From: an uncultured Gammaproteobacteria bacterium
GTDB taxonomy: Bacteria > Pseudomonadota > Gammaproteobacteria > SZUA-152
Length of the DNA stretch: 54,004 nucleotides
NCBI GenBank assembly: GCA_913009875.1
Contig: CAJVYS010000005.1
Span: 1 to 54,004 of the forward strand
Direction of reading: 5' to 3'
Shown: piece after piece, positions 15,866 to 25,349 of the stretch
Numbering within the stretch: the first letter of the stretch is position 1
Layout: every line of letters begins with the position of its first letter
Notes under the pieces: generated by a model
The model's database searches: none
The model's input: only the letters and a program-made list of their open reading frames with translations
What the model was told of the DNA's origin: nothing
Position numbers and translations under genes: made by a program

Positions 15866-17509
15866 ATGGCACTGGTAAAAGCAGAAGAAATGTCGGCCTC
15901 GTTTTCGGGTCTGAATGGGCTGGACGCACTGCGTCAGATCGGCCTCATGGTCGGCTTGGCGGCCAGCGTGGCCATCGGCGTCACGGTGGTGTTGTGGTCA
16001 TGGACGCCCAACTACGGGGTGCTGTACGGCGCGCTGGCGGAGCAGGATGTCGGCACGGTGCTGGATGCGCTGCGGCAGAGCGGCATCGATGCCAAGCTGG
16101 ACGAAACCTCCGGCGCGGTGCTGGTGCCGGCGTCCGATATTCATTCGGCGCGCATCAAGTTGGCGGCCATGGGACTGCCGAAGGGCGTCAGTGCCGGTTT
16201 TGAGGCGCTGGATAAAAAGAATACCTTCGGCATCAGCCAGTTCATGGAAAAGGCGCGCCACCAGCGGGCGCTGGAGATCGAGCTGGCGCGCACCGTGCAA
16301 AGCCTTCGCAGTGTGCAATCCGCGCGCGTGCATCTGGCGCTGCCGCGACAGTCGGTGTTTGTGCGCAACCGGCAGAAGGCGCGTGCCTCGGTGGTAGTGG
16401 ATCTGTACCCGGGCCGGGTGCTGGAGAAGGGGCAGGTCACGGCCATTGTGCACATGGTGTCCTCCAGTGTGCCGAATCTGGAAACCGCCCAGGTGACGGT
16501 GGTGGATCAGAAGGGCAATCTGCTCACCCAGGGTGATATGGACAAACGGCTGGCCCTGAGCAATTCCCAATTTGAATATACCCGGCGTCTGGAAAAGAGT
16601 TACATCGAGCGCATCGAGGGTATCCTCGGCCCGCTGCTGGGAAGCAACGCCCTGCGCGCCCAGGTGACGGCGGATCTGGATTTTACCGCCAGTGAGCAGA
16701 CTCAGGAAACATACAACCCGGATAGCGCCGTGCTACGCAGCAATCAGACCACCGAGGAATCATCCAGCGGTACGGCCGATGGCGGTATTCCCGGCGCGCT
16801 GAGCAACCAGCCTCCGGGTATCGCGCAGGCACCGGAAACCTTGCCGCAGGGTGAGGGTGCCACGGCTCCCGGTGCGCCAACACACAGCCGCCGCCGTGAG
16901 ATCCGCAACTTCGAGCTGGACAAGACCATTAGCCACACGCGTTATGCCATGGGTAACCTGCGGCGCCTGTCGGTGGCGGTGGTGGTGGATGACAGGGTCA
17001 GTGTCGATGAGGCGGGTCAGGTGACGCGTCAGCAGCGCAGCCCGGAAGAGCTGGAACGTATGACCGAGCTGGTGAAGAAGGCCGTTGGCTTCAATACCGA
17101 GCGCGGCGACAGCGTCAACGTGATCAATTCCGCCTTTACCCTGCCGGCAGAACCCGAGCCCCTGCCGGAGGTGCCCATCTGGGAACAGCCCTGGGCGCAG
17201 GATCTGGTGAAGAAGGGTGTGGGTGGCCTGTTGGTGTTGTTGTTGATCTTCGGTGTGCTGAAGCCGGTGATGAAGTCACTGGCCGCGCCGCGGGCGCAGG
17301 AACTGATCGCTGCCAGTGAGGGCGGGGAGGGTGCTGCCGATGGTATTGCCGAGGACACCGTAAGCCTGAGCCAACAAGCGGTGCAACCGGCACTGGGTGG
17401 GCCGCCCGGCTCCTATGAGCAGAATCTGGCCACGGCCAATGCGGCCATCGAACAGGATCCGAAACTGGTGGCGCAGGTGGTAAAAAACTGGGTTAAGCAG
17501 GATGGCTGA
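15866..17509 (+). CDS. fliF: FliF, flagellar MS-ring protein
   Basis: A 547-residue FliF. The first membrane segment is near 22-45 (IGLMVGLAASVAIGVTVVLW), followed by the YscJ/FliF ring-building domains (GISQFMEKARHQRALEIELARTVQSL and ARVHLALP). A Pro/Gly/Ser-rich variable linker lies near 280-345, a second membrane segment near 452-472 (GVGGLLVLLLIFGVLKPVM), and the cytoplasmic tail that binds FliG ends in LVAQVVKNWVKQDG. It overlaps fliG by 8 bp. Assembles the MS ring in the inner membrane. Confidence 0.93.
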   Translation: MALVKAEEMSASFSGLNGLDALRQIGLMVGLAASVAIGVTVVLWSWTPNYGVLYGALAEQDVGTVLDALRQSGIDAKLDETSGAVLVPASDIHSARIKLAAMGLPKGVSAGFEALDKKNTFGISQFMEKARHQRALEIELARTVQSLRSVQSARVHLALPRQSVFVRNRQKARASVVVDLYPGRVLEKGQVTAIVHMVSSSVPNLETAQVTVVDQKGNLLTQGDMDKRLALSNSQFEYTRRLEKSYIERIEGILGPLLGSNALRAQVTADLDFTASEQTQETYNPDSAVLRSNQTTEESSSGTADGGIPGALSNQPPGIAQAPETLPQGEGATAPGAPTHSRRREIRNFELDKTISHTRYAMGNLRRLSVAVVVDDRVSVDEAGQVTRQQRSPEELERMTELVKKAVGFNTERGDSVNVINSAFTLPAEPEPLPEVPIWEQPWAQDLVKKGVGGLLVLLLIFGVLKPVMKSLAAPRAQELIAASEGGEGAADGIAEDTVSLSQQAVQPALGGPPGSYEQNLATANAAIEQDPKLVAQVVKNWVKQDG

Positions 17510-18521
17510 TGCACAGGGAAAGGTAAAAGAACTCAACGGGGTTCAGCGTTCCGCCATCCTGCTGATGACGCTGGGGGAAAAGGCGGCCTCTGAGGTGCTC
17601 AAGCACATGGACCCGAAAGAGGTGCAGAAGCTGGGCGCGGCGATGGCGCAGATCGACAATATCAGCCGCCAGCAGGTCGATGATGTGCTGCGCAACTTCT
17701 GCACCACGGTTCAGGAGGAGACGGGTCTCGGCCTGGGTTCCGATGAATACGTGCGCAAGGTGCTCATCAATGCCCTCGGGCAGGACAAGGCCGAGGGCCT
17801 CATCGATCGCATTATCCAGGGTGGTAACACCAAGGGGCTGGAAACCCTGAAATGGATGGATCCGCGTGCGGTGGCGGAGATCATTCGCCTGGAGCACCCG
17901 CAAATCATGGCGATTGTGCTGTCCTATCTGGAACCGGATCAGGCTGCCGAAGTGCTGGCGCTGTTCCCGGACCGCGTGCGCGTGGACGTGACCCTGCGCA
18001 TCGCCAGCCTCGATGGTATTCAGCCCAGTGCGCTCAACGAACTCAACGACATTCTCGAAAAGCAGTTTTCCGGCAATTCCAACGTCAAATCCTCCAGTGT
18101 CGGTGGCATCAAGGCCGCCGCCAATATTCTCAACTTCATGGACAGCGGCATCGAAGGCGAGATCATGGACAGCATCAAGGAGGTGGATGCGGACCTGGGG
18201 CAGAATATCCAGGATCTGATGTTCGTCTTCGACAACCTGCTGGAAGTGGATGACCGCGATATTCAAACCATCCTGCGCGAGATTTCCTCCGAATCGCTGG
18301 TGCTGGCGCTGAAGGGTGCGGAGGATGCGCTGCAAGAGAAAATCTTCAAAAACATGTCCAAGCGCGCCGCGGAAATGCTGCGCGATGATCTCGAGGCCAA
18401 GGGGCCGGTGAAGCTATCCGACGTGGAAGGGGCGCAGAAGGAAATCCTTTCCGTCGCCCGCCGCCTGGCCGATGCCGGCGATATCTCGCTGGGTGGTGGT
18501 GGCGGCGAAGAATATGTCTAA
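17502..18521 (+). CDS. fliG: FliG, flagellar motor switch protein
   Basis: A 339-residue switch protein. The N-terminal FliF-binding domain (NGVQRSAILLMTLGEKAASEVLKHMDPKEV) is followed by the middle domain with EHPQIMAIVLSYLEPDQAAEVL, and the C-terminal motor domain carries the charged torque helix (KNMSKRAAEMLRDDLEAKGPVKLSDVE). The protein ends in a Gly-rich GGGGGEEYV tail. It overlaps both fliF (8 bp) and fliH (8 bp), indicating coupled translation. Confidence 0.94.
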   Translation: MADAQGKVKELNGVQRSAILLMTLGEKAASEVLKHMDPKEVQKLGAAMAQIDNISRQQVDDVLRNFCTTVQEETGLGLGSDEYVRKVLINALGQDKAEGLIDRIIQGGNTKGLETLKWMDPRAVAEIIRLEHPQIMAIVLSYLEPDQAAEVLALFPDRVRVDVTLRIASLDGIQPSALNELNDILEKQFSGNSNVKSSSVGGIKAAANILNFMDSGIEGEIMDSIKEVDADLGQNIQDLMFVFDNLLEVDDRDIQTILREISSESLVLALKGAEDALQEKIFKNMSKRAAEMLRDDLEAKGPVKLSDVEGAQKEILSVARRLADAGDISLGGGGGEEYV

Positions 18522-19230
18522 GCTGATCGACAAGAAAGAGGCCGACGGGGGTTATCAGCGCTGGAAGCCGCCCCAGGTGGCGGATCTGTCCACCGCCGGT
18601 GCCGATGTGTCAGCGTCCAGCCTGCTGACGGCCGAGCAACTGGAGAACATACAGGCACAGGCCTACAAAGAGGCCTGGGACGAAGGTTTCAATAAGGGCC
18701 GGGAAGAAGGCCTGGCGGCGGGGCAGACAGAGATCACCCGGCGTGCCGCCTTGTTGGACGGATTGGCACAGGCTCTGGGCCGGCCCTTCGAGGAAATGGA
18801 TGCGGCGGTGGAGCAGGCACTGGTGGATCTCGCCATGACCCTCGCCCAGGCCCTGGTGCGGCGCGAGCTGCGCAGCGATCCCGGCCAGGTGGTGGCGGTG
18901 GTGCGCGAGGCCCTGGCCGCGTTGCCGGTGGCCTCACGCCATGTGCGTGTCTGCCTGCATCCGGACGATGTTGCCGTGGTGAGCGAGGCCTTGGTGGCGC
19001 GTGATGCCGGCAGCGATGCCCGTCGTGATTGGCAACTGCAGGAAGACCCCACCCTGATGCGCGGAGACTGCCGTATTCTCAGCGAAAATTCACAGATCGA
19101 TGCCACTATGGAAAAACGCCTTGCCGCGGTGGTGGCGCAGCTCAGCGGCGGCGAGCGTGAGCAGGATGCCGCTGTCGTCGATACCTCTGCCGACGGCGAC
19201 GCCGCAGCCACGGATGCCGCCTTGCCGTGA
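18514..19230 (+). CDS. fliH: FliH, flagellar export ATPase regulator
   Basis: A 238-residue FliH. It has the N-terminal segment with YQRWKPPQV, a glycine/alanine-spaced central helix ([24 protein letters not shown]), and a conserved C-terminal FliH/HrpE domain ([30 protein letters not shown]). The start is ATG 18514, overlapping fliG; the longer frame from 18472 reads through fliG sequence. It binds FliI and the C-ring. The C-terminus overlaps the fliI GTG as GTGA. Confidence 0.9.
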   Translation: MSKLIDKKEADGGYQRWKPPQVADLSTAGADVSASSLLTAEQLENIQAQAYKEAWDEGFNKGREEGLAAGQTEITRRAALLDGLAQALGRPFEEMDAAVEQALVDLAMTLAQALVRRELRSDPGQVVAVVREALAALPVASRHVRVCLHPDDVAVVSEALVARDAGSDARRDWQLQEDPTLMRGDCRILSENSQIDATMEKRLAAVVAQLSGGEREQDAAVVDTSADGDAAATDAALP

Positions 19231-20651
19231 GCACTGCCGATCCGCCCATGTTGCCCCGCAGCCCGCGCTGGATTCGCCACCTCAGCGCCGCCCGTGAGCG
19301 GGTCGAGAAACCCCGCTTTATCGTTGAGGGCCGGCTCACGCGCATGGTGGGCCTGACCCTGGAGGCCGTGGGCTGCCATGCCCCGGTCGGTGCACGCTGC
19401 CTGGTGGAAGGTCCGGACGGGCAGGACATCGAGGCCGAGGTGGTCGGCTTCTCCGGTGAAAAACTGTTTCTGATGCCCATCGGCCGGGTGCAGGGCATCG
19501 TGCCCAATGCCCGTGTCACGCCCACCGGCGAGGCCTATGACGTGCCCGTCGGCCCGGCCCTGCTGGGGCGGATACTGGATGGTGGCGGCAACCCCCTCGA
19601 CGGCAAGGGCCCCATTACCCATACCCACCGCACACCGCTCACGGGGCGCAACATCAATCCCATGGCGCGCCAGCCCATCCGTGAGCCGCTGGATGTGGGC
19701 ATTCGCAGCATCAATGCCCTGATGAGCGTCGGCCGCGGCCAGCGTATGGGCCTGTTCGCCGGTTCCGGCGTCGGTAAGAGCGTGCTGCTGGGCATGATGA
19801 CCCGCTATACCACGGCGGACGTGATCGTGGTGGGCTTGATCGGCGAGCGAGGCCGTGAGGTGAAGGAATTCATCGAGAATATCCTCGGCGAGGAGGGCAT
19901 GGCGCGCGCCGTGGTGATCGCCTCGCCGGCCGATGACTCACCGGTGATGCGCCTGCACGGCGCGGCGCTGGCCACCAGTGTGGCGGAGTATTTCCGTGAT
20001 CAGGGCCTCAACGTGCTGCTGCTGATGGACTCTCTTACCCGCTATGCCCAGGCGCAGCGCGAGGTGGCCCTGGCCATCGGTGAACCGCCCGCCACCAAGG
20101 GTTATCCACCTTCGGTGTTCGCCAAGATCCCACAGCTGGTGGAACGCGCCGGCAACGGCGACAGCGGCGGGGGTTCCATCACTGCCTTTTATACCGTACT
20201 CACCGAGGGCGATGACCAACAGGACCCCATTGCCGACGCGGCACGCGCCATCCTTGACGGCCATGTGGTATTGTCGCGGGAACTGGCGGAGGCCGGGCAT
20301 TATCCGGCCATCGACGTCGAGGCCTCCATCAGCCGTGCGATGACCGAGATCACCCGCGATGAGCACCTCAAGGCGGCGCATCGTTTCAAGCGGATATATG
20401 CCATCTATCGCCAGCACCGCGACCTCATCAGCGTCGGTGCCTACCAGCCCGGCAGTGATCCACAGGTGGACGAGGCCATCGCCCTCTATCCGCAGCTCAC
20501 GCGGTTCCTGCAACAGGGCATGAACGAGCCCGTGTCGCTGGCGGAAAGCATCTCGGCGCTACAGGGATTGTGCCCGCCGGAGCCTGAGCCCGAAGTTGCC
20601 CAAAGTGCCCCTGTGCCCGTGACGGTCGTGCCTGCCGCTGGAAATCCATAG
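19227..20651 (+). CDS. fliI: FliI, flagellum-specific export ATPase
   Basis: A 474-residue F1-beta-like ATPase. Walker A is [11 protein letters not shown] (about 174-184), the Walker B region is [16 protein letters not shown], followed by [25 protein letters not shown], all characteristic of FliI. It starts at GTG 19227, overlapping the fliH stop. It powers export of rod, hook and filament subunits. Unusually, fliJ does not follow; the next plus-strand gene is a DUF1566 protein and fliJ is found inverted at 21836-22279. Confidence 0.94.
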   Translation: MSTADPPMLPRSPRWIRHLSAARERVEKPRFIVEGRLTRMVGLTLEAVGCHAPVGARCLVEGPDGQDIEAEVVGFSGEKLFLMPIGRVQGIVPNARVTPTGEAYDVPVGPALLGRILDGGGNPLDGKGPITHTHRTPLTGRNINPMARQPIREPLDVGIRSINALMSVGRGQRMGLFAGSGVGKSVLLGMMTRYTTADVIVVGLIGERGREVKEFIENILGEEGMARAVVIASPADDSPVMRLHGAALATSVAEYFRDQGLNVLLLMDSLTRYAQAQREVALAIGEPPATKGYPPSVFAKIPQLVERAGNGDSGGGSITAFYTVLTEGDDQQDPIADAARAILDGHVVLSRELAEAGHYPAIDVEASISRAMTEITRDEHLKAAHRFKRIYAIYRQHRDLISVGAYQPGSDPQVDEAIALYPQLTRFLQQGMNEPVSLAESISALQGLCPPEPEPEVAQSAPVPVTVVPAAGNP

Positions 20652-20830
20652 GCAGGCGGGGGATAGTGTCGGAGAAGGCTGCGGGAAATTAAGGAAAGAA
20701 TCTCCATTCCAGTCAGCTGGCGTTCAGTTTCAGGCTTTAGACTGACGGGCCGTGTCCGATCTAGTAGGGACATAATTGACGAGCTACACTAGACCGACAA
20801 CAGCCCCAAAACCGAGAGTTACACAGCAAG

Positions 20831-21367
20831 ATGCCCAGCAAAATGTGTTTTCGAAGATTACGACTAGCGACCTTTCTGATGATCCTCAGTGGGCCGCTAT
20901 TGGCCCAGGATTGCGATCCCAAGACCTATGCGTCGACCCCCAGTGATCAGTTCCGGGAACATGCCGATGGCACCGTGACCGATACCAAAAGCAAACTGAC
21001 CTGGATGCGTTGTCCCCTGGGTATGCAGTGGCAGGGTGGCAATTGCGTGGGTGTGGCGGCCCAGTATGAATGGGTGGATGCCGGGCGCTTTATCAAACAA
21101 ATGAATGGTAACGATGGATTTGCCGGCCACCGCGACTGGCGCCTGCCGGCCCTGAAAGAACTCGAAGGCATCGTCGAACACCGCTGCATCAGCCCGGCCA
21201 TCAATCTCGAAATATTCCCTGCCACGCCGCCGACCGGTTTCTGGTCAGCCACCCCGGAAAAGGATTATGACAAGGGTGTCTGGCTGATGTACTTCCTGCA
21301 CGGCAAGAGCTACATGGGCAATGCACAGCAGGAGTGGAAAGTGCGTCTGGTGCGCGACGCGCGTTAA
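20831..21367 (+). CDS. Secreted DUF1566 (Lcl C-terminal-like domain) protein
   Basis: A 178-residue protein with a signal peptide (about 1-25, FRRLRLATFLMILSGPLLAQ) and a DUF1566/Lcl-type domain. Visible features are VTDTKSKLTWMRCPLGMQWQGG, GHRDWRLPALKELEGIVEHRC and FWSATPEKDYDKGVWLMYF. Four cysteines may form two disulfides. Probably periplasmic or surface-exposed; function unknown. It sits where fliJ would be expected and ends in its own terminator, so it looks like an insertion into the flagellar run. The 179-bp gap before it holds no clear promoter. Confidence 0.8.
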   Translation: MPSKMCFRRLRLATFLMILSGPLLAQDCDPKTYASTPSDQFREHADGTVTDTKSKLTWMRCPLGMQWQGGNCVGVAAQYEWVDAGRFIKQMNGNDGFAGHRDWRLPALKELEGIVEHRCISPAINLEIFPATPPTGFWSATPEKDYDKGVWLMYFLHGKSYMGNAQQEWKVRLVRDAR

Positions 21368-21393
21368 GTCGTTTTTTTGCTGACAAGTTGACA

Positions 21394-21429
21394 AAGGCCT
21401 GTCCCCAAGGGGGCGGGCCTTTTGTTTTT
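21394..21429 (+). terminator. Rho-independent terminator after the DUF1566 gene
   Basis: aaggcctgtcccc - aag - ggggcgggccttt followed by a T-rich run (ttttgttttt). A strong GC stem with a short loop, 27 bp after the stop codon. Confidence 0.85.
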
Positions 21430-21465
21430 GTCTATCTTTATTAGTCTCAGCTAAAGGTTAAAACC

Positions 21466-21755
21466 ACCGCCTTTAGGCGGTCAGATTTATCAGCCATGTT
21501 TGGTGTGTGAGCGTTGAAGTTGGAGAGGGCAGTTGCCTCTCAGGTAGGATGCCGGTGAGCGGAGCGAACCGCATCGGTCGCGTCTCTGGAGTCTGTGCAG
21601 GCGCCCATCGGGAGGTCTTCAGCTCTCGAATGATGCGGTTCGTGGAGCTCACCGGCATCCTACAGGAAGCTCCAAAGTGGCCTTCAAGAACGGGGCTATT
21701 GACCCGTATCCGGACTTTCAGTCCGTTAGACTAACCCACCAGCTTTAGCTGGTGG
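21466..21755. mobile_element. IS200/IS605-end-like element lacking a transposase (PATE/MITE-like)
   Basis: Subterminal hairpins bound a segment of about 290 bp: ACCGCC-TTTA-GGCGGT at 21466-21481 and CCACCAGC-TTTA-GCTGGTGG at 21736-21755. Such imperfectly related end hairpins resemble the ends of IS200/IS605-family elements. Inside, instead of a transposase, is a long inverted repeat (arms about 21541-21572 and 21628-21660, gtaggatgccggtgagc on the left). No gene is present. The rest of the 468-bp gap before fliJ holds a terminator and one REP. Confidence 0.55.
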
Positions 21756-21790
21756 TTGTTGAGTATCAAAGCCTTTGTTGAAAGAGGCAT

Positions 21791-21816
21791 TTCGCGGCTG
21801 AAGCCGCTCCCACAAA
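21791..21816 (-). repeat. Single REP palindrome
   Basis: ttcgcggctgaagccgctcccaca: one arm of the REP type that occurs as inverted pairs at 37447-37509, 39870-39930 and 43877-43939. It lies just downstream of fliJ. Confidence 0.8.
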
Positions 21817-21835
21817 GTCAAATTTTTTGGGGAGA

Positions 21836-22279
21836 TTACAGGGTTTCGGAACGGCCGCCGCGCTGTGAGCGTTCATCCTGTTCCTGCTGTTCCCGGCGTG
21901 AGGCCTGCTGTTCTTCAATGGCCCGATAGCGGGCAACCACCGTATCGAGCATGCGCGCCTTGCCGCGCAAGGCAAACCACAGGGCACGTTTGGCCTCGGC
22001 CTCCTGTGTGGCCTGCACGACCTGCAGCCCCTGTTGTTCGATGGCCTGTCCCAGCTTATGCAGGAACTGCTGGTAGTCCTCCAGTTGTGCCGCACCCATG
22101 CCCGTGGCGCCAGCCTGTTGAAAGCGCTGTCGGTAGTCATCACGATAACGCTGGAGTTCTTCCAACTGCTGCTGCGCCTGGCCCAATCGGGCCTGGGCTG
22201 CGCCCAGTACCCGCGCCGCCTGCTGCTCACGATCCTCGGCAACCCGGACAACGGGTTTCAAACGCCTGGATTTTTTCAT
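21836..22279 (-). CDS. fliJ: FliJ, flagellar export chaperone-like protein, displaced and inverted
   Basis: A 147-residue, charged, almost wholly helical coiled-coil protein. The FliJ pattern is clear: RLKPVVRVAEDREQQAARVLG at the N-terminus, then QLEDYQQFLHKLGQAIEQQ, then EAKRALWFALRGKARMLDTVVARY. FliJ is the central stalk-like partner of the FliI ATPase. The start is ATG 22279, preceded by gggagtgg; the TTG at 22288 is rejected. In most genomes fliJ directly follows fliI on the same strand. Here it is inverted, 1.2 kb away, and 33 bp downstream of the GGDEF-EAL gene, so it may be co-transcribed with that gene. Confidence 0.82.
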   Translation of the reverse strand: MKKSRRLKPVVRVAEDREQQAARVLGAAQARLGQAQQQLEELQRYRDDYRQRFQQAGATGMGAAQLEDYQQFLHKLGQAIEQQGLQVVQATQEAEAKRALWFALRGKARMLDTVVARYRAIEEQQASRREQQEQDERSQRGGRSETL

Positions 22280-22312
22280 TATCCGCAACCACTCCCAACA
22301 ATTAACTTAGAA

Positions 22313-25210
22313 CTATTTCAGCAGCCGCACGACCACCGATTTCCTGCCGGCACTACTCTCGGGCACCTCCTCAAGCGGCATCGGCATGCCAATATGAAAA
22401 CCCTGAGCATAATCCACGCCAATTTCCTTCAGGATGGCGACACACTCCTCGCTGTCGACATACTCGGCGATCGTCGTCTTGCCCATGGCATGGGCGATGT
22501 CGTTCATGGAGCGCACCATCGCCAGCTGCAGGGCATCACGCTGAATGTCGCGCACGAAGGAACCATCGATCTTAACGCTGTCCACCGGCAGATCCTTGAG
22601 ATAGGCGAAGGACGAATAACCCACGCCAAAATCGTCCAGCGCCGTATGGCAACCCAGTGCGCGCAATTGTTCGAGAAACTTCAACGCGGCACCGAGGTTG
22701 GCTATGGCCACGGTCTCCGTGACCTCGAAGGTCACCGCCGTAGGCGGCACGCTGTGCCGTTGCAAGGCATTGGTAATGACCTCCAGCATGCTCGCCTCAC
22801 CGATGGATTCGGCCGACAGGTTGATGGAGAAATGCAGCGTGGGCTGTTCTTTCAGCAGGTGGCCCAACGCCTCGATGGCATGATCGATCACCCAGCGGTC
22901 AATGGCGCGCATCAGGCCAAAGCGCTCGGCGGCGGAAATAAAGCCGGCAGGCTGGATGATATGACCGTCTTCGTTGCACATGCGCAACAACACTTCGTGA
23001 CGATTCATCTTGCCCGTCTTCAGATCCATGATGGGCTGGCTGACCAGACTGAATTGGTCGCGACTGATGGCTTCCTTGATACGCCGCGCCCAGCCCATGT
23101 CCTCGGACATGGCGGCCAAATCCTGCTGATCCTCGACCTCGTACAGATGTACGCAATTGCGCCCGGAACGCTTGGCAATATGACAGGCGATATCGGCTTG
23201 CATGAGCAGGTCTTCCTTACTGACCACGGACTGGCCGAACAGACTGACGCCGATGGAGCAACCGAGCTGGATCGCCTTGCCCTCATACTTGAAGACGTAG
23301 TCGGCAAGCAAACGACGATGGGCTTCGGCGGCCTGCATCACATCCGTTTCATTGGTGTCGTAGATGAGCAGGGCAAACTCGTCACCGCCCAGGCGGGCGA
23401 GCAGGTCGCTCTTGCGATTGCGCTGGCTGAGCATCTCGGTCACCTCCACCAGCACCTGATCCCCGGCCATATGCCCGAGGGTGTCATTGACGAACTTGAA
23501 GTTGTCGAGGTCGAGATACAGCAGGGCATAGTCCCGCGGGCTGCCACGGCGGGCATTCTCGACCACACGCTCCAGTTCGTTGAGGAAATATTCCCGGTTG
23601 TAGAGGCCGGTGAGGGAATCATGCTCTGCCATTTTACGCAGATTTTCCATCATCGCCATGCGCTCGCCGATGTCATCGACCAGGGCGATATAGAGCGTTC
23701 GGCCCTCTATCTCCAGTTTATTGACCTTGACCGACATGGGGAAACTGGAGCCATCCCGGCGCAACGCAGTGACCGTTGTTTCGTGACCGGAAATACTCAT
23801 CGAGGGTGATTTACAGAGTTCGAGAAAACTGGCAAAAACACCGCCCGGCGATAAAGGTACGATGCTCATGACCGGGCGCCCAATGGCCTCCACGGCAGGA
23901 TAATCAAAAAGCTGCTGTGCGGCATTGCTGAAGGTTTCGATCATGCCATGCTCATCCAGCGTAATGATGCCCTCGGCGGCATTGTCGAGGATGGACTCCA
24001 GGCGCGTCTGGCGCGACTGGACCTGGCCCTGCATGCGCAGAAACGCCTCCACCAGCACCGCGGTTTCCTGGGTGCGGGGAACCAGAGCCAGCAGATAATC
24101 CTCGCCCTTGCCGTGGGCCTCCAGGGCCCGTGTCACATCGAGAATGGGCCGGCGAATCACCCGCTCGAACATGAGGTAGGCGAGCAGCAGGACGATGGCC
24201 ATAAAGGCGGTAAATACCCAGACGATCAGGGACAGGGTATCGGCTGTATCCAGCGTGCGGATAATGTTCTTCTCGGAGAGGCTGGCCATCTCCTGCCTCA
24301 TAAGATCCAGAATCCCCCAGGCCTGGTCGAGTATCGGGCGAATCTCATTGCGCAAAATGGGCAGATCCGTACGCCAGTTATTCGAGGTGTATATCTCCAC
24401 GGCACGCCGGAAATCGGACTCATACTGCAACCTGACTTCCTGCATTATCCCCAGGGATTCGCGCTGCTGAAAATCCAGTTTGCCCAGTTCGCGATAGGCT
24501 TCCAGCTCGACCAGCAGCTCATCCACACGATCAATATAAGTCTCGCGGTTGATCAGATTATTCGCCATGCTGACAACCGGGTCGCCAAACACTCCGGAGC
24601 GATTGGCGACGAAGACCCGCACGGAACTGATCTGCTGCGCCCAGGCATAGCGCAGCTCATTCAGTGCCTGCAAAATAACCGGCTGGTCCGGTTTATCCGT
24701 CATTCCGGTCGCTTCGTCAATGGCCAGATTCACGGCCTGAAGAAAGGCCACGTTGCCCGGTTGCAAGTCGTTGAGCAGGATGGCTGCGGCCGGAAAACGG
24801 GTTTCCACATCAGACAGCACCGCCAGCAGCTTCTGGGTTTCTTCATCCAACCGCTGCACAGCAAAGACCAGATTGACGGCAAAATCATGGATGAAGGGGT
24901 GACGACGCAAGGCATAATGCTCCGTCAGCTGGCGCGCCTGCAGCTTGGTCTCCGCCAGACGAACAAGGATATTGCGATAAGACCTGGCATCCAGCATCAG
25001 GGGGTACTGATAAATGGCGCTTTCCGTCACCTGCAGGGAATCCGTCAGGGAATCAAAGGCCCAGCCCAAATCCTGATCCTCCTGAATCAGCCGAAAGCTT
25101 TCTTGGGTCAACAGGTGGACGCGGTGCTGAGTATACAGCGCCGCGGGCAATGACAGCATCGCCACCACGGCTGCCGTCAACAAAAAGCGTGCGCGAATAC
25201 TCTTGGCCAT
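22313..25210 (-). CDS. Membrane PAS-GGDEF-EAL c-di-GMP enzyme
   Basis: A 965-residue protein. It has an N-terminal membrane segment (about 8-25), a long periplasmic helical sensor, a second membrane segment near 325-347 (IVWVFTAFMAIVLLLAYLMF), a linker, and a PAS domain near 400-510 (LDNAAEGIITLDEHGMIETF). The GGDEF domain has an intact active site near 605 (RLGGDEF) and an I-site RKSD five residues before it. The EAL domain reads EVLLR near 738 in place of EALLR, but NLSAES, FEVTET, DDFGVGYSS and VKIDGSFVRD are present, so both activities look possible. ATG 25210 is preferred to GTG 25213. fliJ follows after 33 bp, which suggests a tie to flagellar function. Confidence 0.92.
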   Translation of the reverse strand: MAKSIRARFLLTAAVVAMLSLPAALYTQHRVHLLTQESFRLIQEDQDLGWAFDSLTDSLQVTESAIYQYPLMLDARSYRNILVRLAETKLQARQLTEHYALRRHPFIHDFAVNLVFAVQRLDEETQKLLAVLSDVETRFPAAAILLNDLQPGNVAFLQAVNLAIDEATGMTDKPDQPVILQALNELRYAWAQQISSVRVFVANRSGVFGDPVVSMANNLINRETYIDRVDELLVELEAYRELGKLDFQQRESLGIMQEVRLQYESDFRRAVEIYTSNNWRTDLPILRNEIRPILDQAWGILDLMRQEMASLSEKNIIRTLDTADTLSLIVWVFTAFMAIVLLLAYLMFERVIRRPILDVTRALEAHGKGEDYLLALVPRTQETAVLVEAFLRMQGQVQSRQTRLESILDNAAEGIITLDEHGMIETFSNAAQQLFDYPAVEAIGRPVMSIVPLSPGGVFASFLELCKSPSMSISGHETTVTALRRDGSSFPMSVKVNKLEIEGRTLYIALVDDIGERMAMMENLRKMAEHDSLTGLYNREYFLNELERVVENARRGSPRDYALLYLDLDNFKFVNDTLGHMAGDQVLVEVTEMLSQRNRKSDLLARLGGDEFALLIYDTNETDVMQAAEAHRRLLADYVFKYEGKAIQLGCSIGVSLFGQSVVSKEDLLMQADIACHIAKRSGRNCVHLYEVEDQQDLAAMSEDMGWARRIKEAISRDQFSLVSQPIMDLKTGKMNRHEVLLRMCNEDGHIIQPAGFISAAERFGLMRAIDRWVIDHAIEALGHLLKEQPTLHFSINLSAESIGEASMLEVITNALQRHSVPPTAVTFEVTETVAIANLGAALKFLEQLRALGCHTALDDFGVGYSSFAYLKDLPVDSVKIDGSFVRDIQRDALQLAMVRSMNDIAHAMGKTTIAEYVDSEECVAILKEIGVDYAQGFHIGMPMPLEEVPESSAGRKSVVVRLLK

Positions 25211-25349
25211 CACATGGACACCATAAGTGTTATCTGCAATACCTGATTATCAACTTATCGTCCAAAAGCGCCTCCGGAATAGGTCCGCGCCACCCATCAA
25301 ACGCGGGAATTCCTATAGAATCACTCCACTTTTTGTCAAATACCCATCA

